DNA of 5,537 nucleotides from Desulfuromusa sp. (GTDB taxonomy: Bacteria > Desulfobacterota > Desulfuromonadia > Desulfuromonadales > Geopsychrobacteraceae). The DNA lies in contig JAOZMV010000114.1 of the NCBI GenBank assembly GCA_029934095.1, forward strand, positions 1 to 5,537, read 5' to 3'. Below, one piece after another: positions 1-5,537 of the stretch. Made by a program: the position numbers and the translations under genes. The notes under the pieces are model-generated. The model saw only the letters and a program-made list of their open reading frames with translations, did not search any database and had not been told where the DNA came from. Position 1 is the first letter of the stretch, and the number at the start of each line of letters is the position of its first letter.

Positions 1-2105
1 GCCATATTGACATAGTATTCGAGGGGATATTTGTCCCGTTTCGGATCAAGAATATCGCCGGTATAACAGATAGAAGCTTCGCAGATCGCACCACTTTTTT
101 GCACCGCTTCCATCGCCACCTGCATCCCCTTAGTCCAGTTCAGAGAATCAAATACGCGGAAAACATCAATCCCACTTTCAGCCGATTTTTTGACAAATTC
201 CTGCACGACATTGTCGGGATAGTTGGTGTAGCCAACGGCATTGGAACCACGCAGCAACATCTGGAAGAGGATATTGGGAATCTTGGCACGTAAGCGATCA
301 AGACGTTCCCAGGGATCCTCGCGTAAAAAGCGCATCGAAACATCGTAGGTTGCCCCGCCCCACATTTCTAACGAGAACAGTCCACCACCCAAGTGGGCGG
401 TTGCCTCGGCAATTCGATCCAGATCAAAAGTACGGATCCGGGTTGCCATCAGCGATTGGTGGGCGTCACGCATGGTGGTATCGGTAATCAGCAGTTGCTT
501 GTTTTTACGCGCCCACTCTGCCAATCCCGCAGGCCCTTTTTCCCGCAAGATATCACGGGTTCCACGGGGATGCTGCTGTCCATAGGGGATCTCAGGTAGT
601 TCCGCCTCACGTAAACTCGCAAATTTGAGAGCTTTTTCCGGAACGATCCCCGGATAGCCATTAACAGCGGTATGACCAATAAAATTAAGGATTTTATTGG
701 CCCGGTCTTTTTTAACCCGCAGATCAAACACCTCAGGGTGCATATCAAGAAAAGAGGTATTACAGTCCCCTTTCAGAAAAACCGGGTGAGTCATCATCTT
801 TTCCAGAAAACCAATATTGGTTTTAACCCCACGAATCCGGAATTCCTGCAACGCCCGGTGCATAATTCGGGCAGCATCATCAAAGGTCAAACCCCAGGTA
901 GAAATTTTGACCAGCAGAGAATCGTAATGGGGTGAGATATGGGCGCCGGCATAACCGGCTGCGGCATCAAGGCGAACACCGAACCCGGCGGCAGTTCGAT
1001 ATGCCTTAATAGTTCCGAAATCGGGGGCAAAATTATTATTCGGGTCTTCGGTCGTAATCCGCGACTGGATTGCATAACCGCGCAGCTCGATATCTTTTTG
1101 ACTTTTGATCCCAATTTCAGGATCGGAGAGTTTGTAACCCTCAGCAATCCGAATTTGCGCTTGCACCAGATTGCGCATCGTTACCAGCTCGGTCACCGTA
1201 TGCTCTACCTGAATCCGTGGATTCACCTCAATGAAATAGAAGTTCTGTTCTTTGTCCAACAGAAATTCAACCGTCCCGGCATTGATATAATCAACCGCTC
1301 TCGCAATTTTCAATGCATTATCACACAGCTCTTCACGTTTCTTTTTTGACAAATGTAACGAAGGTGCAATCTCTATAACCTTTTGGTGGCGACGTTGAAT
1401 GGAGCAATCGCGCTCATAGAAGTGGACCAGATTGCCATGTTTATCACCAAGAATCTGAACTTCAATGTGCTTGGGATTCTCGATATATTTTTCCAGAAAG
1501 ACCGTCGCATCCCCAAAGGCTGCCTGCGCTTCAGAGGCGGCACTCTTTAATCCCTCAAGCAACTCCTTCTGATTCTGAACCACCCGCATCCCTCGACCAC
1601 CGCCACCGGAACTTGCCTTGACAATAATCGGATAACCGGCAGATTTGGCAAAAAGCAGCGCCTCTTCTTCTGTCTGCACCGGGTTCTCAGTCCCCGGAAC
1701 AATCGGTACCCCCGCTTCAATAGCCACTTTCCGGCCAGAAATCTTGTCACCCAGTTGCCGTTGAATTTCTGGTGTCGGGCCGATAAAAGCGATCCCGGCA
1801 CGTTCACAGGCTTCAGCAAAATCGGCATTTTCCGATAAAAAGCCATAGCCGGGATGGATGGCATCAACATCTTTCTTGCGTGCCAGGTCGATAATTTCAT
1901 CAATCCCCAAATAGGCATCAATGGGTCCCTTACCCTGCCCGATCAGATAAGCTTCATCAGCCTTGTAGCGGTGTAGTGACAAACGATCTTCATCCGAATA
2001 GATCGCCACTGTGGCAATACCCAATTCGGTACAGGCACGAAAGATCCGGATAGCAATCTCGCCACGATTTGCCGCCATGATTTTTTTAAATTTTGTTATA
2101 GCCAT
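1..2105 (-). CDS. pyc: Pyruvate carboxylase, N-terminal 701 residues (3' end of gene outside window)
   Basis: Biotin-dependent enzyme that carboxylates pyruvate to oxaloacetate with ATP and bicarbonate, a cytoplasmic anaplerotic step. One reading frame stays open from ATG at 2105 to the left edge. Visible in order: the biotin carboxylase start (MAANRGEIAIRIFRAC, residue 10 on), the ATP-grasp glycine loop (K163, GGGGRGMR 167-174), the ERDCSIQRRHQK block (C234, K242), FIEVNPRIQVEHTVTE (E293, N295, R297, E301) and SRITTED (R349). The carboxyltransferase domain then begins with TDTTMRDAHQSL; D547 matches the metal-binding aspartate of the family. Family members are about 1150 residues, so roughly 450 are missing: the rest of the carboxyltransferase domain and the biotinyl-lysine domain. 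The biotin carboxylase and carboxyltransferase joined in one chain, with MRDAHQSL spacing, distinguish it from acetyl-CoA carboxylase AccC and from split oxaloacetate decarboxylase-type enzymes. The start at 2105 is chosen because AAGGA sits 7 bases upstream; Met10 has no ribosome site. The gene diverges from the regulator gene. Confidence 0.96.
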   Translation of the reverse strand, partial: MAITKFKKIMAANRGEIAIRIFRACTELGIATVAIYSDEDRLSLHRYKADEAYLIGQGKGPIDAYLGIDEIIDLARKKDVDAIHPGYGFLSENADFAEACERAGIAFIGPTPEIQRQLGDKISGRKVAIEAGVPIVPGTENPVQTEEEALLFAKSAGYPIIVKASSGGGGRGMRVVQNQKELLEGLKSAASEAQAAFGDATVFLEKYIENPKHIEVQILGDKHGNLVHFYERDCSIQRRHQKVIEIAPSLHLSKKKREELCDNALKIARAVDYINAGTVEFLLDKEQNFYFIEVNPRIQVEHTVTELVTMRNLVQAQIRIAEGYKLSDPEIGIKSQKDIELRGYAIQSRITTEDPNNNFAPDFGTIKAYRTAAGFGVRLDAAAGYAGAHISPHYDSLLVKISTWGLTFDDAARIMHRALQEFRIRGVKTNIGFLEKMMTHPVFLKGDCNTSFLDMHPEVFDLRVKKDRANKILNFIGHTAVNGYPGIVPEKALKFASLREAELPEIPYGQQHPRGTRDILREKGPAGLAEWARKNKQLLITDTTMRDAHQSLMATRIRTFDLDRIAEATAHLGGGLFSLEMWGGATYDVSMRFLREDPWERLDRLRAKIPNILFQMLLRGSNAVGYTNYPDNVVQEFVKKSAESGIDVFRVFDSLNWTKGMQVAMEAVQKSGAICEASICYTGDILDPKRDKYPLEYYVNM

Positions 2106-2112
2106 GTCCTGA

Positions 2113-2120
2113 TCCTTTTT
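2113..2120 (-). promoter_or_regulatory. Ribosome binding site of pyc
   Basis: Read on the minus strand this is AAAAAGGA, with 7 bases before the ATG at 2103-2105. It decides the start between this ATG and the in-frame ATG nine codons later (2076-2078), which is preceded only by an A/T run. Confidence 0.75.
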
Positions 2121-2167
2121 ATGGGGAAGGTTATTAACAAATGTGTATTTTTTTGAGATGACTAAAG

Positions 2168-2189
2168 AAATTTACTTTGAGTGAAATTT
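2168..2189. repeat. Imperfect inverted repeat in the pyc leader
   Basis: AAATTTACT (2168-2176) and AGTGAAATTT (2180-2189) are inverted copies around TTG, with one extra G in the right arm. It would lie in the transcribed leader of pyc, about 65-85 bases before its start codon, and could be a weak RNA hairpin or protein site. In DNA this rich in A and T it may also be chance. Confidence 0.3.
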
Positions 2190-2213
2190 ATCTTAAAAAT
2201 CAAATGCTTATAG

Positions 2214-2238
2214 ATTGTTTATGATAAATATAAACAAT
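2214..2238. repeat. Perfect 9-bp inverted repeat overlapping the pyc -10 element
   Basis: ATTGTTTAT (2214-2222) and ATAAACAAT (2230-2238) are exact reverse complements with a 7-base spacer. A second, nested dyad TTTAT-G-ATAAA lies at 2218-2228. The repeat covers the predicted -10 hexamer (2227-2232) and start-site region of the pyc promoter, where a dimeric repressor typically binds. I cannot assign it to a known regulator. No T-run follows on either strand and the stem has one G:C pair, so a terminator role is unlikely. Confidence 0.5.
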
Positions 2239-2257
2239 TATTTGGCTCTTTTGTCAA
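2227..2257 (-). promoter_or_regulatory. Predicted sigma-70-type promoter of pyc
   Basis: On the minus strand there is a perfect -35 hexamer TTGACA (2257-2252) and, after 19 bases, TATATT (2232-2227), which matches TATAAT at 5 of 6 positions. The spacer is 2 bases over the ideal, but the -35 is exact. Transcription would start near 2220, giving a leader of about 115 bases before the pyc ATG. The -10 lies inside the 9-bp inverted repeat. Confidence 0.5.
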
Positions 2258-2278
2258 GTTAGAGTGGCGTTCTATTTT
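2251..2278 (+). promoter_or_regulatory. Weak candidate promoter towards the response regulator gene
   Basis: TTGTCA (2251-2256) matches TTGACA at 5 of 6 positions. After 16 bases TATTTT (2273-2278) matches TATAAT at 4 of 6. The -35 uses the same bases as the pyc -35 on the other strand. A start here would give a leader over 200 bases long. An isolated -10-like TATGAT at 2291-2296 has no matching -35. The real start may lie elsewhere. Confidence 0.2.
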
Positions 2279-2368
2279 TATCACAAAGGGTATGATTTTT
2301 ATTATATGGAGATTTTCCCATTGAGATGGTTAAGAAATTCAGTAACCTGCAAGTGAATTAATAATTAT

Positions 2369-2401
2369 CAAATATGTATCACGGTGGTCAAAAAATATTT
2401 G
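2369..2401. repeat. 7-bp inverted repeat with 19-base spacer
   Basis: CAAATAT (2369-2375) and ATATTTG (2395-2401) are exact inverted copies. The spacer contains a short CAC-G-GTG dyad. It lies about 100 bases upstream of the regulator's start and could form a weak stem in its leader. Arms of this length and base composition can arise by chance in A+T-rich DNA. Confidence 0.25.
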
Positions 2402-2464
2402 TAGAGTCGTAATTTTCAGCAAAACAGTCTGAATAGACATGGATGACCCAGCGTGCTACCCTTC

Positions 2465-2487
2465 CGTCAATCTTATGACGTTTTTTT
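2465..2487 (+). terminator. Small hairpin plus T7 run in the leader of the response regulator gene
   Basis: CGTCA (2465-2469) and TGACG (2476-2480) are exact inverted copies around a 6-base loop, followed directly by seven T's (2481-2487). The form is that of a short intrinsic terminator, but the stem is only 5 bp, so it would be weak. It ends just before the ribosome site (AAAGGAAG, 2489-2496) of the regulator gene. It could act as an attenuator, as a protein-binding dyad, or as the end of a short upstream transcript; the sequence cannot separate these. Confidence 0.35.
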
Positions 2488-2501
2488 GAAAGGAAGTTGT
2501 C

Positions 2502-3884
2502 ATGCCACAAAAATCACAAATTCTCCTGGTCGATGACGAACTGGAAAGCTGTAAAGCTCTCTCTCTTCTGCTGGGACAAGCTGGCTATAGTGTAGAAATC
2601 AGCCACTCAGGGGAACAGGCTCTCGCGGCACTAAAAAAACAACCATATGGTTTAATTATTAGTGATCTGGTTCTCCCCGGTATCAGCGGTATCGACATCC
2701 TCAAGCAGGTTAAGGAAGATTATCCCGACACCTGCGTCATCCTGATCACTGGAAAAGCCTCGACTGAAACGGCGGTTGAAGCTATGCGGGAAGGGGCTCT
2801 CGATTACATCACCAAGCCCTTCAATATAGAACGTTTAAAAATTCAAGTGACCAAGGCTCTGGAAAAGAACCGACTGGTTCTGGAGAATAAATACCTGCGC
2901 CAACAACTTCATGGTCGTTACCGTTTCGATAATATTATCGGCACCAGTCAGGCAATGCAGCGAGTATTTAAGCGGATGGAAAAAGTCACAGGAACCGACT
3001 CAACTATTCTGATTCTAGGTGCCTCCGGCACGGGTAAAGAGCTTGTTGCCAGAGCGATACACTACAATAGCCCGCGTAAGGACAAACCTTTTATCGCCAT
3101 TAACTGTGGGGCCATCCCGGCAGACTTACTTGAGTCTGAACTGTTTGGACATGTAAAGGGGGCCTTTACCAGTGCTTTTTCTGACAAAGTGGGGAAATTT
3201 GAAGCGGCCCACGGGGGGACAATTTTTCTCGATGAAATTGGCAACACGCCGCAACAACTGCAGGTGAAACTTTTGCGCGTACTCCAGGAACATGAATTTG
3301 AGCGGGTTGGGTCGAGTCAAAAAATTCAGATTAATATCCGCCTGATTTCAGCAACCAATGTCAATCTGCAGGAGCAAGTCAAAACCGGACAGTTTCGTGA
3401 AGATCTCTACTACCGCTTAAACGTGATCCCGATTCATCTACCACCTTTGAAAGAGAGACGTGGAGACATCCCGCAATTAGCCCGTTTTTTTGGAGAAAAG
3501 ATCTGTAGAGAGATGAAGCGCCCGCAAATCAGTATTGGTGCTGATGCCATCAATGCAATGGAAGCTTATGATTGGCCGGGAAATGTTCGGGAAATGGAAA
3601 ACATCATTGAACGAACCATCGCCCTGACTGACAGTCCGATGATAAATTGTGATGATCTCCCTTCTGATATCAGCAAAAGACTACCTGAAACATCCTTAAC
3701 CAGCACAAAAATCACCCGTGAGGGGATTGATATGAATCAGGTCATCAGTGATATTGAGCGGGAGATGATTCGACAGGCAATGGTATTGGGGAACGGAGTG
3801 AAAGCCCGTGCGGCTGACCTGTTAAAGATCAACCGCACGACTCTGGTTGAAAAAATTAAACGCCTTAAAATAGAGAACAATTAG
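2502..3884 (+). CDS. Sigma-54-dependent response regulator, NtrC family (orphan)
   Basis: Cytoplasmic transcription activator of 460 residues, the usual family length. Residues 1-120 are a receiver domain with acidic pair D11/D12, phosphoacceptor D55 (ISDLVLPG), T83 and K105. Residues about 143-375 are the AAA+ domain: Walker A GASGTGKE (173-180), the sigma-54 contact loop as GAFTSA (220-225), Walker B TIFLDEIG (240-247, D244/E245), sensor I SATN (283-286), arginine-finger candidates R299 and R305, and sensor II WPGNVRE (358-364). Residues 419-456 form a Fis-type helix-turn-helix (AADLLKINRTTLVEKIKRL). By family knowledge, phosphorylation of D55 drives ATP-dependent opening of RNA polymerase-sigma54. 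ATG at 2502 has AAAGGAAG 5 bases upstream. No kinase gene adjoins it: pyc diverges on one side and typA converges 16 bases away on the other. The recognition helix ending resembles the RTTL-EK type of some flagellar regulators, but this is too little to name a target. Confidence 0.95.
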   Translation: MPQKSQILLVDDELESCKALSLLLGQAGYSVEISHSGEQALAALKKQPYGLIISDLVLPGISGIDILKQVKEDYPDTCVILITGKASTETAVEAMREGALDYITKPFNIERLKIQVTKALEKNRLVLENKYLRQQLHGRYRFDNIIGTSQAMQRVFKRMEKVTGTDSTILILGASGTGKELVARAIHYNSPRKDKPFIAINCGAIPADLLESELFGHVKGAFTSAFSDKVGKFEAAHGGTIFLDEIGNTPQQLQVKLLRVLQEHEFERVGSSQKIQINIRLISATNVNLQEQVKTGQFREDLYYRLNVIPIHLPPLKERRGDIPQLARFFGEKICREMKRPQISIGADAINAMEAYDWPGNVREMENIIERTIALTDSPMINCDDLPSDISKRLPETSLTSTKITREGIDMNQVISDIEREMIRQAMVLGNGVKARAADLLKINRTTLVEKIKRLKIENN

Positions 3885-3903
3885 TTTTCGTGACATCAAA
3901 CTA
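3882..3903. repeat. Inverted repeat joining the two convergent stop codons
   Basis: TAGTTT (3882-3887) and AAACTA (3898-3903) are exact inverted copies with a 10-base loop. The outer three bases of each arm are the TAG stop codons of the regulator and of typA. The stem is short and has one G:C pair, so it could be at most a weak two-way transcript end. No stronger terminator is visible in the 16-base gap or in the ends of the two genes. Confidence 0.3.
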
Positions 3904-5537
3904 TTTATTCTTCTTCTCCATTTTTTTACGGTCGTTGGCATCCAGATAACGTTTGCGCAAGCGGATCGACTTGGGGGTAATTTCTACCAGTTCATCGGTA
4001 GCGATATACTCCAATGACTGCTCCAGTGACAGAGTTCTGGGTGTTATTATCCGTACCGCTTCATCGGTTCCAGAAGAACGAACATTGGTGAGCTTCTTGC
4101 CGCGACAGGAGTTGACGACCAGATCATCCTCCTTGGCGTGTTGCCCGATAATCATCCCCTCGTAGACCTTAACATTAGGACCAACGAATAGAATGCCGCG
4201 ATCCTGCAAATTAAACAGGGAATAAGCCACAGTTTCCCCCAGTTCCAAAGCAATCAGAACCCCGTTCTTGCGCCCTTCAATGGGGCCTTTATAGGGAGAA
4301 TAAGCATGAAAACTGTGATTCATCACTCCGGTACCACGGGTATCAGTCATAAATTCAGTCCTGAACCCAATCAAACCACGTGCCGGAATTAAGAACTCGA
4401 TTCGGTTGGTTCCCTCCATCACCTGCATGGAGGTCATTTCGGCCTTACGCTTCCCTAGTTTTTCAATCACTGTTCCCTGATGCTCCTCAGGAACATCAAT
4501 AGAAAGATATTCTATCGGCTCACAGCGTTGACCATCAATCTCACGGAAAATAACTTCCGGCTTAGAGACCGAAAGCTCAAACCCTTCCCGGCGCATATTC
4601 TCAATTAGAATCGAAAGATGCAGTTCTCCACGTCCGGAAACCTTGAACGTATCGGTACTATCCGTGTCCTCCACTCGAAGTGAAACATTGGTGCGCAACT
4701 CTTTCATTAACCTTTCACGGATATTTCTGGAAGTGACCCACTTCCCTTCCAGTCCGGCAAAAGGCGAGTTATTGACGATAAAATTCATCGATAAAGTTGG
4801 CTCGTCAATGGCGACATAGGGTAAAGCAATCGGATTTTCAGCATCTGCCAAAGTTTCACTGATCCCCAGATTTTCAAATCCGGCAATGGTGACAATATCT
4901 CCGGCAAAAGCTTCCTGCAACTCCACTTGCTGCAATCCCTGATAACCAAGTAATTTAGAGATTCGTCCAGTTTTCACTTTTCCCAAATGGTCAATTCTGG
5001 CAACGATTTCACCAGCTCTGACTGCTCCGTTGAAAATTTTTCCAGTTGCAGTCCGACCAATAAATTTATTGTAATCAATATTGCTCACCAACATCTGGAA
5101 AGGAGCCGAGGGATCTCCGGTAGGGGGGTCAACCCGCTCACCGATCATCTCAAACAACGGCTCAAGATTATCGGATTCATCTTCCAGGTGTTTTTTGGCG
5201 ATACCAAATTTGGCGCTGGCATAAACAATCGGAAAGTCGAGCTGATCTTCGTTGGCATTGAGTTCACAGAATAGATCGAAAACCATATCGACAACAGTTT
5301 CAGGTCGTGCACCGGGTCGATCAATTTTGTTGATAACCACAATCGGCTTGATTCCCAGATCGAGAGATTTTTTCAACACAAAACGGGTCTGTGGCATCGG
5401 TCCATCAAATGCATCAACCAGCAGCAGAACCGAATCGACCATTTTTAAAATCCGCTCAACCTCACCACCAAAATCGGCATGACCCGGAGTATCAACAATA
5501 TTGATCTTCAAGCCGCCATGCTGTACCGACAGGTTTT
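3901..5537 (-). CDS. typA: Ribosome-associated GTPase TypA/BipA, missing its N-terminus at the window edge
   Basis: Translational GTPase of the EF-G/LepA class; in the family it binds the ribosome and aids 50S assembly and growth under cold or stress. 544 residues are visible of about 600-615. The first ~65, with the P-loop (G1) and G2 switch, lie outside. Counting from the first visible residue, G3 is DTPGHAD (15-21), G4 is NKID (69-72) and G5 is SAK (107-109). An EF-Tu-like beta-barrel, an EF-G-like domain III, a domain V and the TypA-specific C-terminal domain follow, the last part beginning around [14 protein letters not shown] and including TRGTGVMNH. The chain ends in a lysine-rich tail (KKMEKKNK). 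The frame continues through the TTG at 5509-5511 to the edge ([18 protein letters not shown]), so that TTG is an internal leucine, not the start. GGEVERI right after G3 and the C-terminal domain favour TypA over LepA or EF-G. It converges on the regulator gene. Confidence 0.96.
   Translation of the reverse strand, partial: NLSVQHGGLKINIVDTPGHADFGGEVERILKMVDSVLLLVDAFDGPMPQTRFVLKKSLDLGIKPIVVINKIDRPGARPETVVDMVFDLFCELNANEDQLDFPIVYASAKFGIAKKHLEDESDNLEPLFEMIGERVDPPTGDPSAPFQMLVSNIDYNKFIGRTATGKIFNGAVRAGEIVARIDHLGKVKTGRISKLLGYQGLQQVELQEAFAGDIVTIAGFENLGISETLADAENPIALPYVAIDEPTLSMNFIVNNSPFAGLEGKWVTSRNIRERLMKELRTNVSLRVEDTDSTDTFKVSGRGELHLSILIENMRREGFELSVSKPEVIFREIDGQRCEPIEYLSIDVPEEHQGTVIEKLGKRKAEMTSMQVMEGTNRIEFLIPARGLIGFRTEFMTDTRGTGVMNHSFHAYSPYKGPIEGRKNGVLIALELGETVAYSLFNLQDRGILFVGPNVKVYEGMIIGQHAKEDDLVVNSCRGKKLTNVRSSGTDEAVRIITPRTLSLEQSLEYIATDELVEITPKSIRLRKRYLDANDRKKMEKKNK

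Larger units (their letters stand above)
2106..2501. other. Divergent intergenic region between pyc and the response regulator gene
   Basis: This 396-base, strongly A+T-rich stretch separates two divergent starts. It holds no convincing gene: the only small ORFs (10-16 codons) lack a good ribosome site. It contains candidate promoters in both directions, a perfect 9-bp inverted repeat, two weaker inverted repeats and a hairpin with a T-run near its right end; each is listed separately. I looked for the GG-N10-GC core of sigma-54 promoters on both strands and saw none. No tRNA, rRNA or recognisable riboswitch fold was seen. Confidence 0.8.

Noticed and set aside
939..1349. 136-codon plus-strand ORF
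   Set aside because: It lies entirely inside pyc on the opposite strand, with low-complexity translation and no recognisable family; it is a shadow of the conserved biotin carboxylase frame.
1547..1921. 124-codon minus-strand ORF
   Set aside because: It is out of frame within pyc over the ATP-grasp region, where the pyc frame carries clear conserved motifs.
1..2105. Possible frameshift or acetyl-CoA carboxylase AccC instead of pyruvate carboxylase
   Set aside because: The frame checked at the start, the ATP-grasp loop, the carboxyltransferase start and the left edge is the same throughout, and the biotin carboxylase domain continues into a pyruvate-type carboxyltransferase domain (TDTTMRDAHQSL).
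2276..2287. DnaA-box-like TTATCACAA
   Set aside because: It has two mismatches to TTATCCACA and no cluster of further boxes, so there is no support for an origin.
2292..2402. Short ORFs in the intergenic region (10 codons from 2292, 16 from 2306, 12 from 2374)
   Set aside because: They have no properly spaced ribosome binding site and no recognisable sequence; ORFs of this size are expected by chance.
2106..2501. Sigma-54 (-24/-12) promoter or FNR-type TTGAT-N4-ATCAA site
   Set aside because: No GG-N10-GC pair with the right flanks was seen on either strand, and the TTGAT on the minus strand near 2198-2202 lacks the second half-site.
3901..5511. TypA as a complete 536-residue protein starting at the TTG near 5511
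   Set aside because: The frame stays open to the window edge with family-typical residues before that codon ([15 protein letters not shown]), and the P-loop would be missing. The true start is outside the window.

Overview
The window looks like a piece of ordinary bacterial chromosome with a mid-range G+C content (mid-to-upper 40s percent by eye). It holds three protein genes and no sign of mobile DNA, RNA genes or CRISPR. A single-chain pyruvate carboxylase, a sigma-54-dependent (NtrC-type) response regulator and a TypA/BipA GTPase, with the regulator's DNA-binding end of the '(N)RTTLVEKIKRL' type, suggest a Gram-negative proteobacterium in the broad sense. A member of the Desulfuromonadales/Geobacter side of the former Deltaproteobacteria is my best guess. 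This placement is inference from gene style, not from an alignment.

Layout. Positions 1-2105 (minus strand) carry the first 701 codons of pyruvate carboxylase: the whole biotin carboxylase part and the first part of the carboxyltransferase domain. The gene runs off the left edge. Positions 2106-2501 are an A+T-rich divergent intergenic region of 396 bases. It contains a good sigma-70-like promoter for pyc, a perfect 9-bp inverted repeat lying over that promoter's -10 element, weaker inverted repeats, a possible promoter for the other direction, and a small hairpin followed by seven T's just before the next gene. Positions 2502-3884 (plus strand) encode a complete 460-residue response regulator with receiver, AAA+ and Fis-type helix-turn-helix parts. 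After only 16 bases, positions 3901-5537 (minus strand) carry TypA/BipA read towards the regulator. Its first ~65 codons, with the GTPase P-loop, lie beyond the right edge.

How the genes relate. Pyruvate carboxylase refills the TCA cycle with oxaloacetate. TypA is a ribosome-associated GTPase linked to large-subunit assembly and stress growth. The response regulator has no kinase beside it: both flanks are taken by unrelated, oppositely oriented genes, so it is probably transcribed alone and takes its signal from a kinase encoded elsewhere. Its shared upstream region with pyc allows, but does not show, a regulatory link. I see no -24/-12 (sigma-54) promoter in the intergenic region, so pyc is not an obvious target for activation.

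I found no evidence of a new multi-gene system here. The points most worth a second look are the palindrome over the pyc -10, the hairpin/T-run with a possible 16-codon leader ORF before the regulator gene, the regulator's GAFTSA (instead of GAFTGA) loop, and its orphan status.
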